64,000 nucleotides of DNA from Altica lythri. Lineage: Eukaryota > Arthropoda > Insecta > Coleoptera > Chrysomelidae. The translations under genes and the position numbers were made by a program. Under the pieces are notes generated by a model. That model saw nothing but the letters and a program-made list of their open reading frames with translations, had not been told where the DNA came from and searched no databases. The stretch is taken from the NCBI GenBank assembly GCA_964028335.1, contig OZ034804.1, forward strand, positions 67,195,205 through 67,259,204, given 5' to 3'. This document shows positions 10,327 through 19,843 of the stretch, in pieces; position 1 is the stretch's first letter, and every line of letters begins with the position of its first letter.

Positions 10327-11460
10327 TTAAGGCGCTCTGAGAGCGGTGCGTGTGCGAAGAAAGCGATTCACGTTGTTCTTAAATCGTTGAAGGTTATATT
10401 CGGTGGGAAATACGGCCTCAGAAAGGCCGTTCCACAAAGAGGATGTCCTCCAGAAGAAAGAGTTCTTAAACAATGATGTTCGAGGAGTATTAAGTTGAAC
10501 CACATAGGGATGGGCGGAAGTGGTTTGTCGTGTATTTCTGCTATGAATAGCTCTAGGTGGAATCAAGCGGGCAATGTCAGTAGAACACTTGCCATGGAAA
10601 TATTTGTAAAAGAGGGTCAAATCACCAACCTGTCTTCGATGTTCTAAGCTGTCGAGGTTCTTGGTTAGCTCGTGGTCACCGATCAGGCGAATGGCTCTCC
10701 TTTGGATGGAATCCAACAACCGAAGGGTATGCTTCGGTGCAGAACTCCAGACATGAGAGCAGTATTCCAGTGATGGTCGAATCTGGGCTTTGTAGAGTGT
10801 CAAAAGTTGTTGTGGTGTATACAGCTTTTTGGTACGGAAAAGTACACCGAGTTTCTGAGAAGCTGTCCTGGCGATTGTTACCACGTGATTATGCCAAGAC
10901 ATATCTCCTCCCAGATTGACACCCAGTAAGTTAATAGACGAAGCCAGTGGAATTGCGTGTCCTGCCATGACTATAACTGGTTCTGCAATGTTAACCTTCT
11001 TAGAGAAAACTGCTGCCTGGGTTTTTTTAGCGTTAAATTCGACTTGGTTACTGTCACCCCAAGACAAAATTTCTTTCAGGTCTTTATTGAGTCGTGATAC
11101 TTCATGCTGTCTGCGAAGATGTGCGTCAGCAGCCGATGTTCGAGAATTCAAAGTATACGATGAGATAAGTGTGCTGTCGTCAGCAAAGCTATAAATTGGA
11201 TTTTCTGTCTTCGCTAGAAGGTCGTTAATGTATAGTAAGAAGAGGGTTGGGGATAATATGGACCCCTGAGGAACACCAGCATTTATGGTAAAGGTGTCCG
11301 AGAGAAACCCGTCAATCGCCACTTGCAGAGAACGGTCCTGAAGAAAGCTAGAAAGCCATGAACAGAATCGACCGGGCATACCGTAGGATCGCAGTATTTG
11401 AGTATTTAAGCCAGTTGACATTATGGACGTTAAAGTCTCCAAAGATAGCGACTTCGGCAT
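10327..11460 (-). CDS. LINE reverse transcriptase, C-terminal part
   Basis: This 377-codon frame carries the second half of a non-LTR reverse transcriptase. It shows SYGMPGRFCSWLSSFLQDR, the AGVPQGSILSP motif, the catalytic site as FADD (YSFADDSTLI), then the thumb and the C-terminal IRPSLEYCSHVW and IQRRAIRLI motifs typical of jockey/CR1-type elements. The first fingers and palm motifs (before SYGMPG) are missing. The first ~35 codons are not RT-like; they overlap the endonuclease frame and begin at a chance ATG. The same family recurs, more decayed, at 59838-60500. Confidence 0.85.
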   Translation of the reverse strand: MPKSLSLETLTSIMSTGLNTQILRSYGMPGRFCSWLSSFLQDRSLQVAIDGFLSDTFTINAGVPQGSILSPTLFLLYINDLLAKTENPIYSFADDSTLISSYTLNSRTSAADAHLRRQHEVSRLNKDLKEILSWGDSNQVEFNAKKTQAAVFSKKVNIAEPVIVMAGHAIPLASSINLLGVNLGGDMSWHNHVVTIARTASQKLGVLFRTKKLYTPQQLLTLYKAQIRPSLEYCSHVWSSAPKHTLRLLDSIQRRAIRLIGDHELTKNLDSLEHRRQVGDLTLFYKYFHGKCSTDIARLIPPRAIHSRNTRQTTSAHPYVVQLNTPRTSLFKNSFFWRTSSLWNGLSEAVFPTEYNLQRFKNNVNRFLRTRTALRAP

Positions 11461-11980
11461 TTGGATGGTTGCTTTGCCAGAAGTCGATTGTGTTGGCTAG
11501 TGATGAGAAAAGGGCTCTGTATTGGGTGTCGCTTGGAGGACGGTAAAGGCAGCAGATAAACTTGGTGATTTTCTGCGTAGATATTTTAAACCACATTACA
11601 TCAAACCCTGTCGGTTCAAGTGTTTCCTCTCGTTGGCAGCAAAGATCATCTCGGATAAAGAGACATACCCCAAAGTTGCGTCTAAATCGGCAATGAAAAT
11701 CGTATCCAGGGTATAAATAGCTGACGGTATTTGTTGACGATCTGACCTTTGTCTCGGTCAGTGCGAGCACATGAGGCTTGGAAGATTGTAAGTGCTGGTG
11801 GACTGAATTTATGTTGGTGTTAAGCCCTCTGATGTTGCAGAAATCAATTTTGAAGTTGCTGTTTTTGGGTCTGTTAGCAACTGCAGGTGCCACACTATTT
11901 CTCCGTTGAGTGTTGTTAGGGGAACCCAGTGTATTGTAGGAGATAGTGGAAGTTCGATTAATATCGCTTGATGAGGCCAC
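11348..11980 (-). CDS. LINE endonuclease (EEP domain), N-terminal two thirds
   Basis: This frame of 210 codons encodes an apurinic-type (exonuclease-endonuclease-phosphatase) nuclease that would nick the target DNA for target-primed reverse transcription. After a Ser/Thr/Asn-rich start it shows FCNIRGLNTNINSVHQHL, the conserved glutamate motif ALTETK, then CLYRPPS and IFGDFNVHNVNW. The last of these (GDFN) holds the catalytic Asp and Asn. The C-terminal part with the SDH motif is absent: after WLKYSN the frame enters unrelated residues and ends at 11348. It overlaps the reverse-transcriptase frame by 113 bp in a different frame, which points to a deletion that joined the two domains out of frame. 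Confidence 0.82.
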   Translation of the reverse strand: MASSSDINRTSTISYNTLGSPNNTQRRNSVAPAVANRPKNSNFKIDFCNIRGLNTNINSVHQHLQSSKPHVLALTETKVRSSTNTVSYLYPGYDFHCRFRRNFGVCLFIRDDLCCQREETLEPTGFDVMWFKISTQKITKFICCLYRPPSDTQYRALFSSLANTIDFWQSNHPNAEVAIFGDFNVHNVNWLKYSNTAILRYARSILFMAF

Positions 11981-12192
11981 AGGACTAGCCCCACCCGGAG
12001 ATCCGATTGGGGGGCGAGTTTACCTCCGGAGTATTTTAGTCTTGGAGCTTCCATCATGCTTTTTTTTCTTTCGGTCCCACCCTGGAAACCGGAAACATCG
12101 ACACGGCGACGAAACGTTAACCCAAAGAGCAACTTCACGCCGCCTAAATCGATGCAATGGTATCTCACCGGGCGATGCCGGGTGGGCCCAAC

Positions 12193-13205
12193 AGCATCTA
12201 CCAATCTTTAAGAAAGGACATCCAACTAAGTGCTGCAACTACAGAGCAATTATGCTACTAAATACAACGTATAAGATATTGACCACAATTATAAGAAACC
12301 GACTAAATCAATACACAGAAAAAATTATGGGACCATACCAACAGGGCTTTAAAAAAGGAAGATCAGTAATAGATGTAATGATTGAAAAAAGCTATAAACA
12401 TGACATAGAATTACACATACTATTCATCTACTTCCAACAGGCCTTCGACAGCATATACAGACAACAATTATTTAAGGAAATGGAAAAAATGGAGATGCTG
12501 GCAAAATTAATAAGACTAACTAATAAGAACAAGAGACATTGTAAACAGAATAACAGAAATAAAGATAGGTTAAAATGCATTCCAGAGATTGCTTCAAATA
12601 CCTGGGGGTGATGGTGGACGGCAAAAACGGAAGGAGTATAGAGATAAACGAAAGAATTAAAGCAAGTAATAGAGTATATTGGAAATATCACCGACTACTC
12701 AAGGACAAAAACCTGAGCAAAAAAAAATCAAAAATATATACAGCAGCAATTAGACCACTGATAGCCTATGGAGTAAAAGTAATGGGCCTTACGGAAAAAG
12801 ACGAAGAAAAGTTAAGAATAAGAGAAAAATTATGAGAAGAATACATGGCCCAGTAAAGACAGAAACAGGGGAATATGGAAAGCTGATATACCATGATATA
12901 ATAAATATAAATGAAGGAGAAGATATAGTAACATTCATTAAAGCACAAAGGCTCAAATGGTTTGGGCACACACAAAGAAGAGGGGTAAAGGAACTGATTA
13001 GGAAGATAATGAACTGGAAACAAGTAAAAAATAGACCAAAAGGAAGCCCAAAAATAAGATGGAAAGATCAACTGCTAGACGATATATCAAAGATGGAAAT
13101 TGCAAACTGGAGAGAAAAGATTCAGGACCGGAGAGATTGGAAGAAGATCGTAGAGAAAGCAAAAAAACATCACAACCTATGAACGACGACCTAAAGAAAA
13201 ATGCG
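12193..13205 (+). pseudogene. RTE-like LINE, continuation: reverse transcriptase and C-terminus, active site deleted
   Basis: The frame resumes with LPIFKKGHPTKCCNYRAI and KILTTIIRNRL, the next motifs after those at 10080-10280. After about 12560 it jumps to FKYLGVMVDGK (frame from 12575) and then to LKWFGHTQRRGVKELIRKI (frame from 12832), ending in a stop at 13180-13182. The segment that should hold the YADD active site is missing between about 12550 and 12590. Three different frames are used, so it is dead. The 3' flank (GGACTAATCCTCCACGTGAAA) resembles that of the LINE at 51915-54280, so both belong to one family. Confidence 0.82.
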
Positions 13206-13642
13206 GACTAATCCTCCACGTGAAATGGTTAAAAGAGCTTATAGCAGTTGAGCGACCTATACTCTAACAAGATATATAATGCACTTTTTATAATACAACG
13301 AGAGTGTGTTGCTCTAATCAATATTATCTTTTAACTATAAATTCCAAAAAAAGAGTAACCAAAGTTTGAGCTATATTAAATTTTGTTATGAAACAAGTTT
13401 TGTTTCAAATCAGGATAAGTTATTATATTTTTTTATTTTTCGTTCTCTAGATAAAAGTGTGTAATTTCTAATATCGCAATAATAATCTACCAAGTGAACT
13501 TATATTAATTATATTTCTTCCTTTTTTCTGGGTTTCTTATGTTTCCCCATCCATACGATAAAAAAATGGCGCCCATTTTCTTTTTCCTTTCCTTTTTGTT
13601 TTCTTTATATTGTATTTTCCCTTTTAATTTTTTATTCGTAAA
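13206..13642. other. AT-rich spacer, no feature recognised
   Basis: Between the end of the RTE-like LINE and the CTAG end of the next Helitron I see only AT-rich sequence. Confidence 0.45.
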
Positions 13643-13944
13643 CTAGCTGTACCCGCGACGTAGTTCGCGTGACGTGTTGATTTTTATATAAAAAATTTTC
13701 CCCTGAATTCGTTAAAGGGGTGGGGGAGAATATACCAGATGTTAAGTTGAAAGAAGACAAATACATCTATAAAAACCGCATTCGAATCGGATCAGTAGTT
13801 TTTATGTGATGCGCGTACACACATACAGACAGACAGACAAAAAAATCCAACCACATTTTTGGGTTTAACACCCCCCGCTAATTATTTTTTTAATATCTGT
13901 AATGTACAGAATTTTCATTTCTACAGATTTATCATAAGTATAAA

Positions 13945-14530
13945 TTATTTTTCACGCCCTCACATGGCCCCTTGTGGGTGGAATTTTCTAAAATCCGTTT
14001 AGAATTGACCTCAAATTTATAAAAATAACTATTGTGCAAAGTTTATTTTTCACGCTCCCGCAACACCCCTGTGGGTGAAATTTCGTAAAATTAGTTCACA
14101 ATTGACCTCAAACTTATAAGAATAACTATTTTGCAAAGTTTTAAACCTATAGGACTTATAGATTTTAATTTTTTTCACGCCCGCGCAACCCCCATGTGCG
14201 TGGAATTTCCTAAAATCCGTTCACAATTGACCTCAAAATTATAAAAATAACTATTTTGCAAAGTGTCAAACCTGTAGGACTTATAGATTTTAAATTTTAT
14301 TTTATTTTTTTCACGCCCCCGCATCCTCCCTTGTGGGTGAAATTTCGTAGAATCCATTCACATTTGACCTCAAAATTATACAAATAACTATTTTGCAAAG
14401 TTTCAAACCTGTAGGACTCATAGATTTTAATTTTAATTTTTCACGCCCCGCAACCCCCACTGTGGGTGAAATTTTGTAAAATCCGTTCACAGTTGACCTC
14501 CAAATTATAACAATAAGATGATTTCTGTAT
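13945..14530 (-). repeat. Tandem repeat inside the Helitron, five ~95-135-bp units
   Basis: Units start with TTTTTCACGCCC and continue with a C-rich stretch, GTGGGTG.AATTT, AAAATCCGTTCACA, TTGACCTCAAA and CTATTTTGCAAAG. Unit starts are near 13950, 14045, 14172, 14308 and 14437. The same units fill the Helitron at 39465-40894. Confidence 0.85.
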
Positions 14531-14737
14531 AGCTTTAACAATTAAGGTTGCACACGCGACGGAAGCCTAAAAAATGGAGTAACTTCCCCCGTTTTCCCAA
14601 CATTTCCCTTCACTGCTCTGCTCCTATTGATTGTAGCGTGATGAAAAGTATACTATAACCAGCACAGAAGTATGAAAAATAATTGTACCAAATTTCGTTA
14701 AAATCCGTCGAGCAGTTTTCGTTTCTATAGCGGTTAT

Positions 14738-14740
<3 letters not shown>

Positions 14741-14784
<44 letters not shown>

Positions 14785-14785
14785 T
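14741..14785. repeat. Microsatellite (GACA)n
   Basis: About eleven uninterrupted GACA units lie inside the Helitron near its 5' end. The same place in the copy at 39465 has the complement (GTCT)n at about 39590-39611. Confidence 0.95.
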
Positions 14786-14909
14786 ACAAAAATTTTACTG
14801 ATTGCATTTTTGGAATCAGTATTGATCCCCAATCACCCCCTGATAGTTATTTTGGAAATATATTTCATGTACAGAATTGACCTCTCTACAGATTTATTAT
14901 AAGTATAGA

Positions 14910-15631
14910 TAATTGAATTCCGATTTTTAACATCATTTTAATAACTTTTCATTTAGCTCGTCAAAACTCACTTTGTGTATTTTTTTCTGCCAAAATAAAA
15001 CTTCTAAAAGTCACCTTAATAAACAGACTTAGGAAAACCAATATTAATTAAATTGAAGTTGGTATCTAATTGTTTTATTTTCCCAAAAAAAGTTTACAGA
15101 CAGTAGCTTTTGTTCTCCGAAATTTTGAATAACGTAAAACTTTGTATTTCTTTGGGACACTACTACCAGTTATTAAAAGAATTTTAATTTAGAATGTAAT
15201 AACTAACTTTATGTAGCATGTAATAACGAACCGTATGATGGGCCTGTGGAACATGTAAGAGCTCTTAAAAAAGTTTAAATTATACTGCAACCTTCTGAAC
15301 TTTTTTTTGGTTAATACAACACGCCTGAATGCTACTTGACTGCTGAAACCTCAACTTATTTTTCCGAGAGAAAATGATGAAAGTTGTAAATTTAGAATTC
15401 GGTATTAAAGCATAAAGCAAGTATACTTGTTATTCCTTTTTTTAATATGCAACAACTAAGATGAAGATTCTGCTTTGATATGCTCTATTTAACAAAATTA
15501 TTAGATAATCCTTGCAGGATATTAAATTCATAATAATAAACATAGTACTGTTGTTAAAAGCATTTTAAATATATAAAAAATGTCTAAATAATTTTACAAA
15601 CAGAGAAATTTTAGATGTATTTACGCATTTA
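14910..15631. other. AT-rich spacer, no feature recognised
   Basis: No frame, repeat or terminal inverted repeat was found here. Confidence 0.45.
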
Positions 15632-16022
15632 TAGTCCAGGGAAGTTAGTTTTTCTCGTGACTTCGAATAATCCAGGTATCTGACAAGTTTTTTTGTTATT
15701 ATAGACCTATCGGAAGAAAACCTACTGGTTTCCTGCAGAGATTTCGGAGCGGTATTTTAATTAATAACAATTTAGTGCAAAAAACGCGATTTTTTCGGTT
15801 TTTGCATCCCTAGTAAAATGGTAAATGGTTGACATACAATTACAAAATTTTTTCTTTAAAAACATTGCAAATGCTTTAAAATGGCGTTTTTTAAAAATTA
15901 AAAAATCAATTTGTTGCTCCGCCAACTGCAAAATAAAGCAAAACCGTTATTTGTTAATAACTATTATTAAAATAAATCTGGACCTTTAATATTTTACCCA
16001 AAGTTGGGCATTGGGGTACTTA

Positions 16023-17385
16023 CCCAGATAGCATGCAAACTTGGGGCAAGTTTGATTTTTCTTTGCTTCTTAATTGCTGTGTCAAATATGACGAGACAAG
16101 TTTGTGACAAAATCTCTGTAATATTGTTATGTTAAATATGAACTTTCAAGTTTGCGACAATATTGCTTGAATATTGTTATGACAAAGATAATAGGTCAAG
16201 TATGTAGCAACATTGCTGCAACGTTATCACTGCACCCACGCGCGCAAGTGACGCGGGCGCCATCTGCTGACTGAACTTGACTGACATGCTGCTGACTGAA
16301 CATTACTGAGTTGACTAACGTGACGCGGTTAGAATATATTTTTACTTCTAGTTTTTTAACTTAGATTGTAACGATTATGATGTCTTGTTGGTGTGTTAAT
16401 TACTACCTACAAAGCTGAAACTTCTACAATTAACAATGTTCAGCTTAAACCCGATTAGTTTGTGCTTGTGGATAGCGTCTTTTTTGCTTTCGAGTAGTTG
16501 AGGTAAGTTTATTATATATTTTTTGTAGTTTCTTGCTGTGTTCACACATTCACTATCAAAAATAAAAAGTCCCTGGTTATTGATATTCACAGCCATATGG
16601 GATTTTAATTAATGTATCTTGTTTAAATTAGAAGATATTTCACGGATAGGTACACATCGCGGTTTTGCAAAGACTCCGAAATGTCAGGATCAAATATAAT
16701 TAAAAATTGCGATGTATATCCGTGAAAAATCTTTTAATTGAAATTGGTATATAGTCATCACCAAACCATGATAATACAATGTCTCAAGTTGTATAACCTC
16801 AAACTTTTTTTGTCACAGTGATGGTGCCAGAGATGGATGGTGCACAGATAGGTATTTACTTGAACTATGGAGGGACCCTCCATAACTTGAACATTAACTC
16901 CTTTAGTTTTAAGAGTTTATAACAATTTATTTGTTTGTTTCAGAGCTGTTAGACAAACAAAAGCATCGGAATCTGAAACTATCGAATATAATCTGGGTGC
17001 TATTGCCAACGACGAATAGTTCTAGACAATAATTTTAATTTGATGCTTCAACTAACGTTAATTAATTAATAAATAAGTTATATGATTATAAATTGGTTTT
17101 ATTCTGATGTGGTTTCGAACCGAACAGCCTGGATAAAAAATAATATTTCCGTACCAAGGTTAGGGCAAGTTTGCCGTAACAAGGTTAGGACAAGTTTGCC
17201 ATAACAAAGTTGTTGTAATCTTTGTAAAACAAACTTGCATGCAAGTTTGTCACACTGAAACTAGAAAGTTTGATTGTAACTTGCTGCAAGTTTGTAAAGT
17301 TTCCACGGCAAACTTGAAGCAAGCCTTCTTTTTTGATGTATCAAACTTACTGCAAGTCTGAAACAAGTTTATATTGTTATCTGGG
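16023..17385. mobile_element. TA-flanked element with CCCAGATA termini and AAGTTTG subterminal repeats
   Basis: The ends are CCCAGATAGCA and, on the other strand, CCCAGATAACA, with TA directly outside on both sides (16021-16022 and 17386-17387). The opposite arm of the host element reads GGGGTACTTAATAAACCC with no insert, so TA is the duplicated target. Many CAAGTTTG words in both orientations crowd both ends, as transposase-binding sites often do. Near 16944-17020 an acceptor-like TTTGTTTCAG is followed by an open frame ending ..AIANDE and TAG, which may be the last exon of a lost protein. Confidence 0.8.
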
Positions 17386-17731
17386 TAATAAACCCTCAAA
17401 ATTTCAGACCGATCCATCAATCAGTTTAAAAGTTATTCTATTTGTTTATCCCAGAGAACTTTTTTTTGCAATCACATTAGAAGATAGGGCAATTCTGCGA
17501 ATGCCAAATGAAAGTAGAAGACTTATAATATTAATATATATTAAAAAAAAATTAAAAAACTTATTTATTATAGTCCAAAATTATAATGCAAAATTATTAA
17601 AATTTTTAGTTTATAAACATTTACAATAACTTTAAAAATATTATCCGTAGAAAAAATCTTTTTACATATTCGAAAAGCTGGCATGTTTACACGAATTTTC
17701 AAAAAAAAATACTTGGTCTAGGTCAATTTGG

Positions 17732-18399
17732 AATCTGAATATCCCCACCAACACAATCGAAAACATTTTTAAGTAAACATCATTGAGTTGAGACGTTTTA
17801 ATATTTGGATTACTCAGATTTCAATATTTGAAAATATTATTATTTTAGGAGCAGTATTTATTTGTATATACATTTAAATCTTTATATATTTATATAAAAC
17901 ATACATCTTTTAGGTAAAATTTAATAATAATTAATTATTTATTAAAGATAAATAAAAGTGTACTTTAAGTTTTTATATGATTATTAATGATAGTATGATT
18001 AAAAAAATAGATTTTTAGAAGAAAATGGTTTTTTCAAAAATTGTTTAAACAAATTAGACTGTTTATTAATTAATAAATTTATAAACAAATTGCATATTTC
18101 TAATGTAGGAAAAAAAACATACAAATTAAAAAAACAGAAAGATCAAAATCCATTGAGTAGATCTGGAGATATAGAAAATTGTAGTAGTTTGAAGTTGCTT
18201 TTTCAGTTTTTGAAATCGTGGATCTGTCGGTTCCCCCTCCACTTACCACGACTAAAATTCGTAGATGGTCCTGTAAAGGTGCATTGTTTGTGCAATTTTT
18301 TTCATAAAAAAAACTAACCCCATTCATTAAAATGGCACCAATTACGTTCCTTAATTATTATAAACAAATTAGTTGTGAATTCAAAAAAAAAATGGCTAA
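17732..18399. other. Unique centre of the long-inverted-repeat element
   Basis: Very AT-rich sequence between the two arms. There are 75-codon frames on both strands at 18090-18327, but they overlap each other antisense and resemble nothing known. I treat them as chance. Confidence 0.4.
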
Positions 18400-18593
18400 C
18401 TTTGGCCCAAATTGACCTAGACCAAGGCTGGCCAATAAATTTTCAAAGTGAGCAAAATTTCTTAGACTATGGCGGCACCGGGCCACAAATTTTAAAGGCA
18501 AAACTACTACTATATTCTTGGGGTAATCTATACACAAAATATGCTTTAATTTACTTTATTTGTAAACAAAATGAAATAAAATGTTGTTTAGAT

Positions 18594-19601
18594 TTAATGT
18601 GATCGGTGAAGAGGTTTTTCTGGTACAATTTTTTCGATATTTGGTTTTAAATCTGATGTTGATAGTACAATCAAATCAGAAATGTGTTTTGCATTGAGGG
18701 ATGTTCGATATTTATTTTTAATATAGGATAAAGTAGAAAACGTTTTTTCACTCATATAGGTGAAACCAAACCTGCTTAAAATTTGCATAGCAAGGTAACG
18801 CAATGTTGGAAAATCTTCAGTAGAAACTACTTTCCAGAAATTTACGAAGCTTTCTGTTAGCTGCAATGAAGATACATTTTCGTGGAAAATTTGTTTCAGG
18901 GCAGTGTGATTTTGTAGATCTGTTAGTTCGAGCTGAATGTTTGCTGGATACCCAAGCAGGTCAGTAGAACTGATTGCAAAAGGATTAATAAACAGCTGAA
19001 TATTTTTCTTGTCAGATTCAAAATTCTGGAACCTGTTTTCAAAAGACTCTTTTAAACATTTTATTTTTGATTTGTACTTTGAGATATCAAGAGCAGTGAT
19101 CTTTAATTTTTCTTTTACACTTGCGAGTGTTGAAAAATGGTCAATATTATTTCCCTCTAAGTTTGCTGCAAACAAGTTCAATTTCCCTTTGAAACCATTG
19201 ATTAGGTTCAGCATTGTCGGAAGAGAACAATCTTTTCCTTGCAATTTAAGGTTCAGGACATTAAGGTACTTCATTATGTCTACTAAAAATGCAAGATCGC
19301 ACAACCATAATGATTTTTTAAGAACAGCTCTTTCTGATGGCAATGCTTGTTTTTCTTCTAGAAAATCCAGAACCTGTTCCCTCAAATCATAAAAATGTTT
19401 TAACATTTCACCTTTGGATAACCAGCAGACAGCGCAATAGAGATGTAATTCGCCGTACTCTTTTATTTCTTCTTCAAACAACACTCCAAACTGTCTGCGG
19501 TTCAGTGCTCTGGCACGTATGAAATTAATGCATCGTACCAATGGGTCAATCACATCCTCGAACGTCATATCTTTAGCGCACAAAGCTTCCAGGTGTATCA
19601 T
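18594..19601 (-). pseudogene. hAT transposase, C-terminal part (GTF2IRD2/ZBED-like group)
   Basis: This 335-codon frame holds the middle and end of a hAT transposase, the enzyme that cuts and pastes the element through an RNase H-like DDE core. It shows MIHLEALCAKDM, VCWLSKGEMLKHFYDLREQV, FLVDIMKYLNVLNLKLQGK and the C-terminal hAT dimerisation segment FPTLRYLAMQILSRFGFTYM, FSTLSYIKNKYRTSL. This pattern is typical of the hAT group related to the domesticated GTF2IRD2 and ZBED genes. The ATG at 19601 is not a real start: homologous sequence continues upstream in another frame (19598-19843), with a deletion of roughly 20-30 residues at the join. Confidence 0.85.
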
Positions 19602-19843
19602 GCAATGTTAAGAAAACAATTGTCGACCATCATTGTAGGTGCTCCATCAGTACAAACTGAATTGCATTTATCCCAGTTTAGGCTCTTACCCTCAATGCAA
19701 TCTTTGAGTTTCATGAATATATCCTTTCCTGTGGTAGTAGTTTCAAGTTGACAGAGGTCCAGTAAATCTGACTGGTGGCGGGCAAATTCAAATACCGTGG
19801 CGGGCCACTTCGTGGCCCGCGTGCCTGGGTTTGGCCGGCCTTG
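19598..19843 (-). pseudogene. hAT transposase, upstream fragment in another frame
   Basis: Within the hAT element this frame encodes SDLLDLCQLETTTTGKDIF and then WDKCNSVCTDGAPTMM, the segment around the second catalytic Asp (TDGAP). The frame ends at TGA just after the deletion and does not run into the downstream 335-codon frame. The open frame continues right of 19843 into the host element only by chance. Confidence 0.78.

Larger units (their letters stand above)
10281..12192 (-). mobile_element. Jockey/CR1-like LINE, minus strand, internally deleted, nested in an RTE-like LINE
   Basis: The element is read right to left. A G+C-rich leader lies at about 11981-12192, then an endonuclease frame (11348-11980), a reverse-transcriptase C-terminal frame (10327-11460), and a poly-T stretch at 10285-10295 that is the poly-A tail of the minus strand. 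Both sides are flanked by pieces of another LINE in plus orientation. The element is noticeably richer in G+C than its surroundings, so it arrived more recently than the flanks. The body is about 1.9 kb because the centre is missing. Confidence 0.85.
13643..14909 (-). mobile_element. Composite non-autonomous Helitron, minus strand
   Basis: On the minus strand the element begins TCTATACTTATAATAAATCTG (14909 leftwards) and ends GCGGGTACAGCTAG at 13643. A short hairpin of CGCG arms precedes the CTAG end. Flanks are T on the left and T on the right of the plus strand, consistent with insertion between A and T. A second 5'-type end (TACTTATGATAAATCTGTAG) lies inside at about 13944, so the 302 bp next to the CTAG end form a unit on their own. 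The other copy, at 39465-40894, has the same two-start layout. Confidence 0.83.
18423..19843 (-). mobile_element. hAT transposon with perfect 8-bp target duplication
   Basis: The element has short terminal inverted repeats (CAAGGCTGGCCAATAAA left; CAAGGCCGGCCAAACCC on the other strand right). It is flanked by ACCTAGAC at 18415-18422 and again at 19844-19851, an exact 8-bp duplication, the hAT signature. It sits in the right arm of the long-inverted-repeat element, and the left arm carries the empty site. The element encodes only the C-terminal two thirds of a hAT transposase and lacks the N-terminal BED finger, so it is non-autonomous. Confidence 0.93.

Noticed and set aside
11809..12204. 131-codon minus-strand frame over the leader of the jockey/CR1-like LINE
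   Set aside because: It overlaps the start of the endonuclease frame in another frame and has no recognisable domain. Possibly a remnant of ORF1, but I cannot support that.
18090..18327. Paired 75-codon frames on both strands
   Set aside because: They overlap antisense with no motif. At most one could be real and neither has support.
19009..19392. 127-codon plus-strand frame
   Set aside because: It is antisense to the hAT transposase and has no motif of its own.
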